Source: Chlorobium sp.
Lineage (GTDB): Bacteria > Bacteroidota > Chlorobiia > Chlorobiales > Chlorobiaceae
Reading direction: 5' to 3'
Assembly (NCBI GenBank): GCA_028277485.1
Contig: JANQGE010000051.1
Span: 1-26,347, forward strand
DNA: 26,347 bases
In this document: in pieces, positions 16,420 to 23,706 of the stretch
Numbering within the stretch: position 1 is the first letter of the stretch
Layout: each line of letters opens with the position of its first letter
Program-made: the position numbers and the translations under genes
Notes under the pieces: model-generated
The model's input: only the letters and a program-made list of their open reading frames with translations
Databases searched by the model: none
What the model was told of the DNA's origin: nothing

Positions 16420-17013
16420 ATGAGAAAAAAGAAAAGCACCTTTCAAAAGCCGAAAGTAACCTACAAGGTTAACGAGCAAATCAAAGCACCTGAAGTAAGG
16501 GTTGTTTTCAGTGACGGGTCACAGGAGATCATGAAAACCGGCAATGCCTTGAAGCTGGCAGAGGAAAAGGGGCTTGATCTCATAGAAGTACAGCCGACAG
16601 CTCACCCTCCTGTCTGCAAGCTGGATAACTACGGCAAGCTGCAGTACAAGCTCGATAAAAAAGACAAAGACCGGAAGAAAAAATCAAAGCCGACGGCTTT
16701 GAAGGAACTTCGGTTTCACCCGAATACCGACAAACATGATTTTGATTTTAAGGCGGCTCACCTCGAAGAATTCCTTCGCAAGGGAAACAGGGTCCGTGCA
16801 ACGGTTGTCTTCCTGGGTCGCTCTATTATCTACAAGGACAAAGGCTACGAGCTTGTCGAACGGTTGACCAAACGCCTCAGTAATGTCAGTAACCGTGAAG
16901 GAGAACCAAAATTTGAGGGTAAGCGGCTTTTTGTGTATTTCGAGCCGGACAAAAAGAAAGTGGAAGCATATGAGCGGCAATTGGCCAAAATGAACAAAGA
17001 AACCCAACAGTAG
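16420..17013 (+). CDS. infC: Translation initiation factor IF-3
   Basis: A 197-residue factor that binds the 30S subunit, checks the start codon and keeps subunits apart. The N-domain covers about residues 15-85 (KVNEQIKAPEVRVV and PVCKLDNYGKLQYK). A lysine-rich linker follows, then the C-domain (KELRFHPNTDKHDFDFK, then RVRATVVFLGRSIIY). It uses an ordinary ATG, unlike the rare AUU start used for autoregulation in enterobacteria. It lies between thrS and rpmI. The 138-base gap before rpmI is unusually long for this operon and carries a repeat element. Confidence 0.96.
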   Translation: MRKKKSTFQKPKVTYKVNEQIKAPEVRVVFSDGSQEIMKTGNALKLAEEKGLDLIEVQPTAHPPVCKLDNYGKLQYKLDKKDKDRKKKSKPTALKELRFHPNTDKHDFDFKAAHLEEFLRKGNRVRATVVFLGRSIIYKDKGYELVERLTKRLSNVSNREGEPKFEGKRLFVYFEPDKKKVEAYERQLAKMNKETQQ

Positions 17014-17018
17014 AGACA

Positions 17019-17113
17019 CTTCGAAAAACCGTTGTGAGCGGGAGCGGAATGGACGGAGCGCAGGAACCCGGCCAATGACTCCAGACAAACCGGGAGCAGC
17101 AGGTTTTTCGAGG
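17019..17113. repeat. Dispersed repeat, copy B, with terminal inverted repeats
   Basis: A roughly 95-base element fills the infC-rpmI spacer. Its ends CTTCGAAAAACC (17019-17030) and GGTTTTTCGAGG (17102-17113) are inverted repeats matching at 11 of 12 positions. Inside, CCCGG (17067-17071) can pair with CCGGG (17090-17094). The last 18 bases equal those of copy A. It has no coding capacity and a MITE-like layout, but target-site duplications are not evident. Confidence 0.6.
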
Positions 17114-17151
17114 TACCCGTAATTTTTTACCGACAACAAAATGATACGATC

Positions 17152-17346
17152 ATGCCTAAAATGAAATCACACCGCGGCGCATGCAAGCGGTTTAAAAAAA
17201 CCGCATCGGGAAGCGTTAAACGCGAGAGAATGAACGGGTCGCACAATCTTGAAAAAAAGAACCGGAAAAGAACCCGCCGTCTTCACCAGTCAACGCTGGT
17301 AGACAAGGCTCAGGAAAAACAGATTAAACGTATGATCCTGGCTTAA
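17152..17346 (+). CDS. rpmI: 50S ribosomal protein L35
   Basis: A 64-residue highly basic large-subunit protein. The sequence MPKMKSHRGACKRFKKTASG and the internal KKNRKRTRRLHQS region are the L35 signature. The gene follows infC and precedes rplT by 32 bases, the universal infC-rpmI-rplT order. In other bacteria L20 represses this pair through an mRNA structure; no such element can be confirmed here by eye. Confidence 0.97.
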   Translation: MPKMKSHRGACKRFKKTASGSVKRERMNGSHNLEKKNRKRTRRLHQSTLVDKAQEKQIKRMILA

Positions 17347-17378
17347 TCTTCAACTGTCAACATTAAATCGAGACTACG

Positions 17379-17726
17379 ATGCCAAAAGCCAAAAATGCAG
17401 TTGCATCACGTGCAAGAAGAAAACGGATATTAAAGAAAGCAAAAGGATACTGGGGAGCGCGGGGAAATATTTTAACCGTTGCCAAACACGCGGTTGATAA
17501 GGCAGAACAATATGCATACCGTGACAGAAGGGTGAAAAAAAGAAGCTTCAGGGCCCTCTGGATCATGCGCATCAACGCCGCCGCACGCGAAAACGGTACA
17601 AGTTATTCGCGCCTGATGGACGCCATGACCAAGAAAAACATCGATATCAACCGGAAAATCCTCGCTGAAATTGCGGTAAAAGACCCGGCGGCATTCAGCC
17701 GGATCGTCAAATCTGCAATGGGCTGA
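17379..17726 (+). CDS. rplT: 50S ribosomal protein L20
   Basis: A 115-residue basic protein that binds 23S rRNA early in 50S assembly. The N-terminus (KNAVASRARRKRILKKAKGY) with the following WGARGNILTVAKHAV, and the RRVKKRSFRALWIMRINAA stretch, are diagnostic. The length is normal. It is followed within 15 bases by the pheS start, so the ribosomal protein genes and pheS are probably read as one transcript. Confidence 0.98.
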   Translation: MPKAKNAVASRARRKRILKKAKGYWGARGNILTVAKHAVDKAEQYAYRDRRVKKRSFRALWIMRINAAARENGTSYSRLMDAMTKKNIDINRKILAEIAVKDPAAFSRIVKSAMG

Positions 17727-17741
17727 GCAGTGAAGATTCTC

Positions 17742-18770
17742 ATGAAGAACAGCATCGAAGCATTACAGCAAGAAATCGACACGTTCGTGATCAACAGCGC
17801 CGATGAACTCGAGGCATTTCGTCTCCGGTTCATGGTGCGTAAGGGAAGCATTGCGGCAATGTTCAACCAGTTAAAGGATGCATCTCCTGCTGAACGTCCT
17901 CATTACGGGCAACTGTTGAATCAATTGAAAGAGTCTGCCGGGCAAAAGTATGATGATGCCAAAAAACGGCTTGACGCCTCGTCTTCCGGCACCGGAAAGC
18001 AGCATGTCGATCTGACGCTTCCCGGCAGAAAAGAGTACTCCGGCTCCGAGCACCCTGTACAAAAAGTTCTGGGCGACATGAAGCAAATCTTCAGCGCGAT
18101 GGGTTTTACCATTGCGACCGGACCTGAGCTGGAGCTGGATACTTATAACTTCGAAATGCTGAACTTCCCTGAGAACCATCCTGCCCGTGATATGCAGGAT
18201 ACCTTCTTTATTACCAGGAAAGAGGGTAAAGACGATCTGCTCCTTAGAACACATACGTCTCCGGTTCAGATCAGGGTTATGCTCGACGAGAAACCTCCGA
18301 TAAGGGTTATCTGTCCGGGTAAGGTTTACCGTAACGAGGCGATCAGCGCACGCAGTTACTGCGTCTTCCACCAGCTCGAGGGTCTGTACATCGATAAAAG
18401 CGTCTCTTTTGCCGACCTGAAAGCCACGATCTATTCCTTTGCAAAACAGATGTTCGGCAGTAACGTGCACATTCGTTTCCGGCCGAGTTTTTTCCCGTTC
18501 ACCGAACCGTCCGCTGAAGTGGATATCACCTGTTACCTCTGTGGAGGAAAAGGCTGTCGAGTCTGCAAACATTCAGGATGGCTCGAGATTCTCGGCTGCG
18601 GCATGGTTCATCCCAATGTGCTGAGAAACTGCAATATAGATCCCGACGAGTATTCAGGGTTTGCTTTTGGTATGGGTGTTGACCGAACCGCTCTGCTCCG
18701 CTACAGGATCAACGACATACGTCTGCTTTTTGAAAATGACGTAAGAATGCTCGAACAGTTTATGCAGTAA
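17742..18770 (+). CDS. pheS: Phenylalanyl-tRNA synthetase alpha subunit
   Basis: The 342-residue alpha subunit of the (alpha-beta)2 class II enzyme that charges tRNA-Phe; pheT is not adjacent. The catalytic core is seen in GKVYRNEAISARSYCVFHQLEG (motif 2 area) and FAFGMGVDRTALLRYRINDIR (motif 3). A four-cysteine knuckle, CYLCGGKGCRVC, is inserted before GWLEILGCGMVHP and could bind zinc. I use the ATG at 17742. An in-frame GTG at 17730 would add four residues and sit almost on the rplT stop. Directly after the stop comes a strong terminator, so pheS ends the thrS-infC-rpmI-rplT cluster. Confidence 0.96.
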   Translation: MKNSIEALQQEIDTFVINSADELEAFRLRFMVRKGSIAAMFNQLKDASPAERPHYGQLLNQLKESAGQKYDDAKKRLDASSSGTGKQHVDLTLPGRKEYSGSEHPVQKVLGDMKQIFSAMGFTIATGPELELDTYNFEMLNFPENHPARDMQDTFFITRKEGKDDLLLRTHTSPVQIRVMLDEKPPIRVICPGKVYRNEAISARSYCVFHQLEGLYIDKSVSFADLKATIYSFAKQMFGSNVHIRFRPSFFPFTEPSAEVDITCYLCGGKGCRVCKHSGWLEILGCGMVHPNVLRNCNIDPDEYSGFAFGMGVDRTALLRYRINDIRLLFENDVRMLEQFMQ

Positions 18771-18802
18771 AAAAGCCCCACGAAGCTCCGTGAGGCTTTT
18801 TT
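18769..18802. terminator. Bidirectional intrinsic terminator
   Basis: AAAAAAGCC(C)CACG pairs with CGTGAGGCTTTTTT around a short AAGCTC loop, giving A and T tracts on both sides. It lies between the convergent pheS and the minus-strand gene at 18829, so it can end both transcripts. Confidence 0.9.
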
Positions 18803-18828
18803 ACCACCACCGTATCTCCCCAAGAGAG

Positions 18829-19221
18829 CTACTTGTCCCTCAAGCTCATCGCCCAGCCTTCCATAGCTTCGTTGGCCATGGGGTTGGGGGCCTCGAGAAA
18901 TGTTATCACAAAAGTATCATCCATCTCGGCGACACCTATGGAACGCGGGCGTATCGATAAAACACAAGGGCTCGGCAGTTCTTTCCCGAAACAGAAAAGG
19001 ATATTTTTTGCATCCCTGATCTGGCCGCTGACGACCCCCTCTTTCAATGACTTCGTATAAGCGTAGTGGTCAAATGTTCCGATATACGTTACAACGGGAT
19101 GAGCGTCGATTTTGGATTTGAAATAAGCGAGAATGTCGTCGACCGAACCGCATGTGGTTTCCGATTTGTCGATCTCCAGCATGTAGATTGGATATTTTTC
19201 CTGAAAAAGGGCTTGCCTCAT
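18829..19221 (-). CDS. Conserved small protein, DUF6858-like
   Basis: A 130-residue soluble protein (MRQALFQEKYPIYMLEIDKS...) that I match from memory to the DUF6858 family of small proteins in Chlorobi and some sulfur-linked proteobacteria; no function is known to me. It has no signal peptide, membrane segment or obvious catalytic motif. Two cysteines (CGSVDD and LFCFGKELPSPC regions) are present. Its acidic composition and central VVTYIGTFDHYAYTKSL suggest a compact alpha/beta fold. It is a single gene, convergent with pheS and separated from rplI by 163 bases. A candidate palindromic operator lies about 40 bases upstream of its start. Family naming is moderately confident, role unknown. 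Confidence 0.75.
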   Translation of the reverse strand: MRQALFQEKYPIYMLEIDKSETTCGSVDDILAYFKSKIDAHPVVTYIGTFDHYAYTKSLKEGVVSGQIRDAKNILFCFGKELPSPCVLSIRPRSIGVAEMDDTFVITFLEAPNPMANEAMEGWAMSLRDK

Positions 19222-19260
19222 GATGTTATTCCCGAAAAGAATTGGTGAAATACTTCCTGC

Positions 19261-19274
19261 TGTAAAACTTTACA
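19261..19274 (-). promoter_or_regulatory. Candidate operator TGTAAA-N2-TTTACA
   Basis: An exact inverted repeat (TGTAAAACTTTACA) lies 40 bases before the start of the DUF6858-like gene, at a normal operator distance. The TGT-N8-ACA outer pattern resembles Crp/Fnr-type sites but is not a perfect match to any I can name. Confidence 0.35.
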
Positions 19275-19328
19275 AGGATAAAATAAAACCATATCGGGTA
19301 TTATTGGCACAATTCCAGAGGGAAAGAA

Positions 19329-19375
19329 GCGCCCAACGAAGCAATTGAAGCGCGGAAGTACATATAGAGGTGCCC
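19329..19375. repeat. Dispersed repeat, copy C (degenerate)
   Basis: GCCCAACGAAGCAATTGAAGCGCG at its left end differs from copy A at 3 of 24 bases. The GAGGTGCCC at its right end resembles GAGGCACC of copy A. The middle has diverged. It sits in the 163-base gap just downstream of rplI. Confidence 0.45.
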
Positions 19376-19384
19376 TGAAAAGAT

Positions 19385-19840
19385 CTAACCCTCGGCTTCA
19401 ACAGTAAACTTGAGGGTTGCGGAAACATCCATGAAAAGCTTTACTTCCGCTTCATAGTTGCCCAGTTCCTTGATGGGTGCCCCAAGGCTGATTTTTCTGC
19501 GTTCTATCTTGACCCCCTCATTTTTCAATGCTTCCGCAATATCTCCTGACGTGACGGTACCAAAAAGCTTCCCGGACTCACCGGCTTTGGCTGATACTTT
19601 GAGGTTCAATTGTTGTAATGTATCCGCCAGCTCGCGAGCGGCAATTCTCTGCTGTTCGATTTTCTTTGCCTGCTGCTTTCTTTCTGTTTCAAGTGCCTTG
19701 AGAGTACCTTCAGTAGCTCTTATAGCCATACCCTGAGGGATAAGATAGTTGTTGGCATAGCCGTTTTTTACATCCACGACTTCACCCGCCCCCCCCAGTG
19801 TCACCATATCTTTCTTTAAAATGACTTTCACTGCTTTCAT
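19385..19840 (-). CDS. rplI: 50S ribosomal protein L9
   Basis: A 151-residue large-subunit protein at the base of the L1 stalk. The N-domain has the diagnostic GGAGEVVDVKNGYANNYLIP segment. A long charged helix (about residues 45-75) then links to the C-domain with GKLFGTVTSGDIAEAL. The length is normal. It is the last gene of rpsF-ssb-rpsR-rplI, 35 bases after rpsR. No Shine-Dalgarno of note and no strong terminator is visible after it. Confidence 0.97.
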   Translation of the reverse strand: MKAVKVILKKDMVTLGGAGEVVDVKNGYANNYLIPQGMAIRATEGTLKALETERKQQAKKIEQQRIAARELADTLQQLNLKVSAKAGESGKLFGTVTSGDIAEALKNEGVKIERRKISLGAPIKELGNYEAEVKLFMDVSATLKFTVEAEG

Positions 19841-19875
19841 CCTTGTTCAATGAATTAGTAAATCTCCCGGACCGC

Positions 19876-20142
19876 CTATTTGTACTCGTCCGCTACGTAT
19901 GGAATAATAGACAGGAATCTCGCCCATTTGATCGAGTGGGTAAGAAGATTCTGTTCTTTAGCGGACAAGCCTGTGATGCGGCGGGGGATAATCTTTCCCT
20001 GGTCGTTGATGAACCGCTTGAGTTTCCTTTCGTCACGATAATCAAAAAAAACAACCTGGTTCTTTGATACTTTTTTCTTTACTGCCAACGTATTACCAAT
20101 CGATTTGCTCATCGATGTACTACTTGTACGTCTTTGTTTCAT
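19876..20142 (-). CDS. rpsR: 30S ribosomal protein S18
   Basis: An 88-residue small-subunit protein that pairs with S6 on the 30S platform. The core VVFFDYRDERKLKRFINDQGKI then PRRITGLSAKEQNLLTHSIKWAR is the S18 signature. An N-terminal extension of about 25 residues is basic and serine-rich; an internal methionine near residue 11 could be an alternative start. The gene lies 33 bases after ssb and 35 before rplI. Confidence 0.96.
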   Translation of the reverse strand: MKQRRTSSTSMSKSIGNTLAVKKKVSKNQVVFFDYRDERKLKRFINDQGKIIPRRITGLSAKEQNLLTHSIKWARFLSIIPYVADEYK

Positions 20143-20175
20143 GCTATCGTTAAAAATTTGTCGATGTTCCCTTCC

Positions 20176-20661
20176 TTAATCGGAAGAAAGATACTTATAC
20201 TCGTAGATATGCCCGGACTCATCACCCCGGGAACTTCCATCCATACCATGGTTGCTGTGGCAATCATCCTCGACAAAACCGGAGGCTTCATCATCGTCTT
20301 CCCCGTCTTTCTTTCTCTTGTTGAGGAATTGTATCCTGCGTGCTTTTATTTCAACGACTGTTCGTGAAGAACCATCCTGAGCTTTCCAGGTTCTGCTCTG
20401 CAGTTCCCCGTCAACGAGAACTGCGGCGCTTTTTTTCAAATTGTCACGACAGCTCTCTGCCAGTTTGTTCCATGCAACAACGCCAACATAACAAACATCT
20501 TCCTGCCACTGATGATTACTGTCCCTGAAACGCCTGTTACAGGCAATCGAGAAATTCACAACGGGTGTCCCGCCGGAATTGGTCTGACGAAAAACAGGGT
20601 CTTTCGTTAAATTACCAGCGATGACAACACTGTTGATTTCAGGCATCTTTAAATCAGCCAT
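20176..20661 (-). CDS. ssb: Single-stranded DNA-binding protein
   Basis: A 161-residue OB-fold protein that coats single-stranded DNA in replication and repair. The OB fold covers about residues 8-112 (NSVVIAGNLTKDPVFRQT, FSIACNRRFRD, AWNKLAESCRDNLKKSAAVLVDGELQSRTWKA). The tail is acidic and glycine-containing but ends HIYEYKYLSSD, not the DDDIPF-type tip that binds partner proteins in most bacterial SSBs. Checking the other two frames shows no hidden tip. The start has a strong GGAGGAAAGG Shine-Dalgarno. It lies between rpsF and rpsR, the classic order, so it may be a paralogue with an altered interaction role. Confidence 0.94.
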   Translation of the reverse strand: MADLKMPEINSVVIAGNLTKDPVFRQTNSGGTPVVNFSIACNRRFRDSNHQWQEDVCYVGVVAWNKLAESCRDNLKKSAAVLVDGELQSRTWKAQDGSSRTVVEIKARRIQFLNKRKKDGEDDDEASGFVEDDCHSNHGMDGSSRGDESGHIYEYKYLSSD

Positions 20662-20729
20662 AACCTTTCCTCCGTTTTATCCAAAAGGTATCGATTCATG
20701 GTTTACTGTAAACATTGAGTCAGGGGGCT

Positions 20730-21134
20730 CTACTTTTTCGCAGCGGTAGGATTCTGCTGCTGCTCATCGTCACTCTGGTCTTCCGGGCTGCCGATTACCA
20801 CACTGTATTTTTCAACCCTCTTGCGCATTTCAAGCAACGGAGTGCTCAGGTGCACAATAAGAAAACGCAGGATATTATCGTCATAACGGAAAGTTTTTTC
20901 CATGGCTGCTATGCCTGACGGTTCCCCTTGAAACTCGATATGAGCATAGGAACCGATCGTCTGCTTTTTAATCGGGTAAGCCATCTTTCTTCTCCCGACA
21001 TCAAGCACATTTACAATATCACCGCCATTGTTGGTGATAACATTTTTTACCTCACCCATGGCTGCTGTAACTGCATCACCTTCCAGCCCGCCATTGATGA
21101 TTATGGTACACTCGTACAGTTTTTTCGTTTCCAT
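20730..21134 (-). CDS. rpsF: 30S ribosomal protein S6
   Basis: A 134-residue small-subunit protein. The beginning KLYECTIIINGGLEGDAV and the middle RRKMAYPIKKQTIGSYAHIEFQGEP are the S6 signature. A tail of about 25 residues, acidic and glutamine-rich (SPEDQSDDEQQQN), extends past the core. The start is the ATG at 21134 with an upstream GAGG; a TTG at 21146 would overlap that GAGG and is rejected. It is the first gene of the rpsF-ssb-rpsR-rplI operon and has a structured leader upstream. Confidence 0.96.
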   Translation of the reverse strand: METKKLYECTIIINGGLEGDAVTAAMGEVKNVITNNGGDIVNVLDVGRRKMAYPIKKQTIGSYAHIEFQGEPSGIAAMEKTFRYDDNILRFLIVHLSTPLLEMRKRVEKYSVVIGSPEDQSDDEQQQNPTAAKK

Positions 21135-21341
21135 AGCGCAAAACAACCTCTAACAATTATGTTGACTCAAACAAATGGCGGGGACCCGGTATTGCGCATC
21201 CCTGCCCCTTGGATTCATGATACTCCATGAACACCATTTGCAAATTTGGACGTTAAAGTTAAGAGTTTCCTGAAACTTTTCCAACAGGAATAAATCCATT
21301 CTTAACCCTGCCGTCAAGGCTCAAAACAGGTTTTCCGAATG
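21135..21341 (-). promoter_or_regulatory. Leader/intergenic region before rpsF with several stems
   Basis: This 207-base gap separates xth from rpsF. It holds TTCATG/CATGAA (21214-21231) and GGCGGGGA/TCCCTGCC (21177-21184 with 21199-21206, one mismatch). It also holds a perfect 14-base palindrome, AGTTTCCTGAAACT (21264-21277). The second stem has a CCG in its loop. In several bacteria an S6:S18 complex represses rpsF by binding a stem with a conserved CCG, so this is a candidate site, unproven. Confidence 0.35.
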
Positions 21342-22112
21342 TTATCCAGCAAGAAAAGTCAGCTCCAATATAACAGGAGCATGATCGGAGCTTTTTTCTC
21401 CGAGATCGACAATCACTCCCTGAACATCTTTTACCAAACCGTCCGAGAGATAGAAACAATCGATCCTCCATCCGAGATTTCTCTCACGCGCACCCCTCCA
21501 GTAAGGCCACCAGGTGAAGAGGTCCTTTTTATCCGGGAACAGTTCTCTCATGATATCATGCATGCCAGCAGCAAGATACCTGTCAATAGCCGTCCGCTCT
21601 CCAGGGCGGAGACCTACAGCCCCCGGCTTGTTCTGAGAATGGTGAACATCAAAATCCGTATGAGCCACATTGATGTCTCCGGCATGGATTATCTGTCTTC
21701 CTCCCTGAAGAAGACCCTGGACATAGGTGCGCAGGTCATCAAGGTAGCGAAGCTTCGCCGCGTAATGAGCATCTCCGTCACCTCGCGGGACATAGGTACC
21801 GATCACGACAAGCTTACCACAATGCACCGCCAGCGTTCGGTTCTCGATATCGAAATCCGGTATTTCGATGCGGCAATCGCTGCAGTACCCTTTTTTAACA
21901 AAAACACCAACCCCGCTGTACCCTTTTCTGAACGTCGAACCGTTCCAGTATTTCTCATATCCCGGCACCTCTTTTATCTCTCCGGGAATATTCTCCTCCT
22001 CTGCCTTGAGTTCCTGGAGCACGAGAATATCAGGCTTTTTGTGGTTGATCCATTTCACCAGGGACTCTCTTCGTGCCCGTATGCCGTTGATGTTCCAAGT
22101 CGCTATTTTCAT
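21342..22112 (-). CDS. xth: Exodeoxyribonuclease III family DNA repair nuclease
   Basis: A 256-residue AP endonuclease/3'-5' exonuclease of the exonuclease III fold, acting in base-excision repair. It begins MKIATWNINGIRAR with N7. E34 is in LVLQELK, D147/N149 in HAGDINVAH, and D244/H245 in KSSDHAPVIL; together these are the metal and catalytic residues. The GWRIDCFYLS stretch before the end is typical. It is the last gene of a minus-strand run, 30 bases after the GT9 gene. The role within that run is probably coincidental. Confidence 0.95.
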   Translation of the reverse strand: MKIATWNINGIRARRESLVKWINHKKPDILVLQELKAEEENIPGEIKEVPGYEKYWNGSTFRKGYSGVGVFVKKGYCSDCRIEIPDFDIENRTLAVHCGKLVVIGTYVPRGDGDAHYAAKLRYLDDLRTYVQGLLQGGRQIIHAGDINVAHTDFDVHHSQNKPGAVGLRPGERTAIDRYLAAGMHDIMRELFPDKKDLFTWWPYWRGARERNLGWRIDCFYLSDGLVKDVQGVIVDLGEKSSDHAPVILELTFLAG

Positions 22113-22142
22113 GCGGATACCTCGAAAACCGGGAATTTTTGT

Positions 22143-23147
22143 TCAATCCTGTTTCACACTTTTGAAATAACCGGCAACCTTTTCAGCCACCAACTGTTCC
22201 GGTATATCCTTCATACACTTGAAATGACCTTTCGGACAAGTGTCCCTGCCGATATGCGAACAGGGCCTGCAAGCCAGCTCCGGAACCTCGAACAGTAAGT
22301 ATGGAGCATTGTAGGGAAGAAAACCAAACTCGGCCACCGATGAGCCGAAAAGCACAAAAAGCTGTTTTCCGAACGCGGAAGCTATGTGCATAAGCCCTGT
22401 ATCGTTCGTCAGCACAGCATCACAAGCTTCAAGAACCGCTGCCGACTCCATCAGCGAACACTTCCCGGCAAGGTTTGTTACCCGAGACGCCGCTTCGGAT
22501 GAAAGCGCTCCGACAATTTCTTCCACCTGCCGCCTATCTTCACCGCCGCCCAGCAGAAGCACCTGTAACCGGAACTCGTTAAGCAGCGATTCAATAACGG
22601 CAGCAAACTTGAGCGGGGGATACCGCTTGGTCAGATGCCTCGCCCCGGAACAAACAGCCAAATTCATCCTGTCGTCCGCAATTACCGAAGAAGCGTAGCT
22701 CCGGTCATTGTCCCCCGGCCATAGCTCGCATCCCAGCTCGTCACCGCAAACGCGCTGACCATCCAGCGCCCCCATGTAGCGATCGACAACAGAATCGGTT
22801 GAGCCGAAAAGATTCAGGCCTGCCCGGACAAGCAGCAGTTTTTTCCAGTTCTGTTTTTGATACCGACAGACCCGATCTCCATCTATCGTCCTCATGAACG
22901 CGCGCGAGCGCAGATTGTTCTGCAGATCGACGACCATATCGTAATGTCCGCGGGGCGGCTTTTCAAGCGTGTATATAGTGCCGATATGGGGCGAGCCTTT
23001 CAACAGCGGCACAAAAGGGGCTTTGACGCAGTAATCAATTGCAGCTCCGGGATAGGTTTCATGCAGACGCCGCAACACAGGAGTCGTCAGAACGATATCA
23101 CCGATCGAACTGAACCTGATGACCAGGATGTTCCTGACGTCCCCCAT
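22143..23147 (-). CDS. GT9 family glycosyltransferase (heptosyltransferase-like)
   Basis: A 334-residue glycosyltransferase family 9 protein. Such enzymes add heptose or a related sugar to lipopolysaccharide core at the inner face of the membrane. The N-terminal ILVIRFSSIGDIVLTTPVLRRL and the late NDTGLMHIASAFGKQLFVLFGSS motif are family hallmarks. The C-terminal RPCSHIGRDTCPKG is also typical. The exact sugar cannot be told. I use the ATG at 23147, preceded by AGGG at good spacing. The ATG at 23168, which directly follows the TPR stop codon, would add seven residues. It is packed between the TPR gene and xth on the minus strand. Confidence 0.88.
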   Translation of the reverse strand: MGDVRNILVIRFSSIGDIVLTTPVLRRLHETYPGAAIDYCVKAPFVPLLKGSPHIGTIYTLEKPPRGHYDMVVDLQNNLRSRAFMRTIDGDRVCRYQKQNWKKLLLVRAGLNLFGSTDSVVDRYMGALDGQRVCGDELGCELWPGDNDRSYASSVIADDRMNLAVCSGARHLTKRYPPLKFAAVIESLLNEFRLQVLLLGGGEDRRQVEEIVGALSSEAASRVTNLAGKCSLMESAAVLEACDAVLTNDTGLMHIASAFGKQLFVLFGSSVAEFGFLPYNAPYLLFEVPELACRPCSHIGRDTCPKGHFKCMKDIPEQLVAEKVAGYFKSVKQD

Positions 23148-23168
23148 CTTCCTTTCCCTCAACACCAT

Positions 23169-23693
23169 TCAGGACCAGAATTCCCACCATGCTTTCTTTT
23201 TTGCAGTATCCTCCGGCATCGATGTTTGCAGCATAGGGATATTGCTATCGATCATTTTCTGCAACCCTTCCCTCTCGGGCAGGTCTCCCTTTCGTTCTGC
23301 AATCATTTCAACCGCCATCCGGAACGCTTTCAGCGCTTCAGCCGGCTGCCCGGTCCTTGCAAGCGCAACCGCACGGCTTACTACGGCAGCAATCCACTGT
23401 TTGCCCTCATCCTGATGAAGCTCACCTCGGCGGTTGAAATAACGCAATGCCTGATCCGCCGACGCCAGACTTTCCCCGTAACACTCAAGCTTGCTTAGCG
23501 CACTTGACAAACCCGCATGGCAGAGCGCATCGAAACCGTCATGATCGAAAACCTCTTCTTCCGGGATGGTACGCGTCACTTCCATAGCCCTTCGATAATC
23601 CACCACTGCAGCGTCATATTTTTCTTCCTGCTGTTTTCTCTCCCCCTCGCTCAGGGCCATATAGGCTTGCGCAACTTGTTTCAATGGTTTCAT
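23169..23693 (-). CDS. TPR-like helical repeat protein
   Basis: A 174-residue soluble protein made of paired helices with tetratricopeptide-like spacing, for example YDAAVVDYRRAMEVTRTIPEE, GESLASADQALRYFNRRGEL and GQPAEALKAFRMAVEMIAE. The last residues (KKAWWEFWS) are aromatic. TPR proteins are protein-interaction scaffolds; no partner can be inferred. The start at 23693 is chosen because a GAGG lies 11 bases upstream and the thioesterase stop is only 13 bases before. A longer start at 23753 would overlap that gene. It ends one base before a possible GT9 start. Confidence 0.82.
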   Translation of the reverse strand: MKPLKQVAQAYMALSEGERKQQEEKYDAAVVDYRRAMEVTRTIPEEEVFDHDGFDALCHAGLSSALSKLECYGESLASADQALRYFNRRGELHQDEGKQWIAAVVSRAVALARTGQPAEALKAFRMAVEMIAERKGDLPEREGLQKMIDSNIPMLQTSMPEDTAKKKAWWEFWS

Positions 23694-23706
23694 AACGTTA
23701 TATACC

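Noticed and set aside
17871..18572. Minus-strand open frame of 233 codons opposite pheS
   Set aside because: It is antisense to PheS and has no family signature.
21339..22298. Plus-strand open frame of 319 codons opposite xth
   Set aside because: xth on the minus strand has all catalytic residues; the opposite frame is a shadow.
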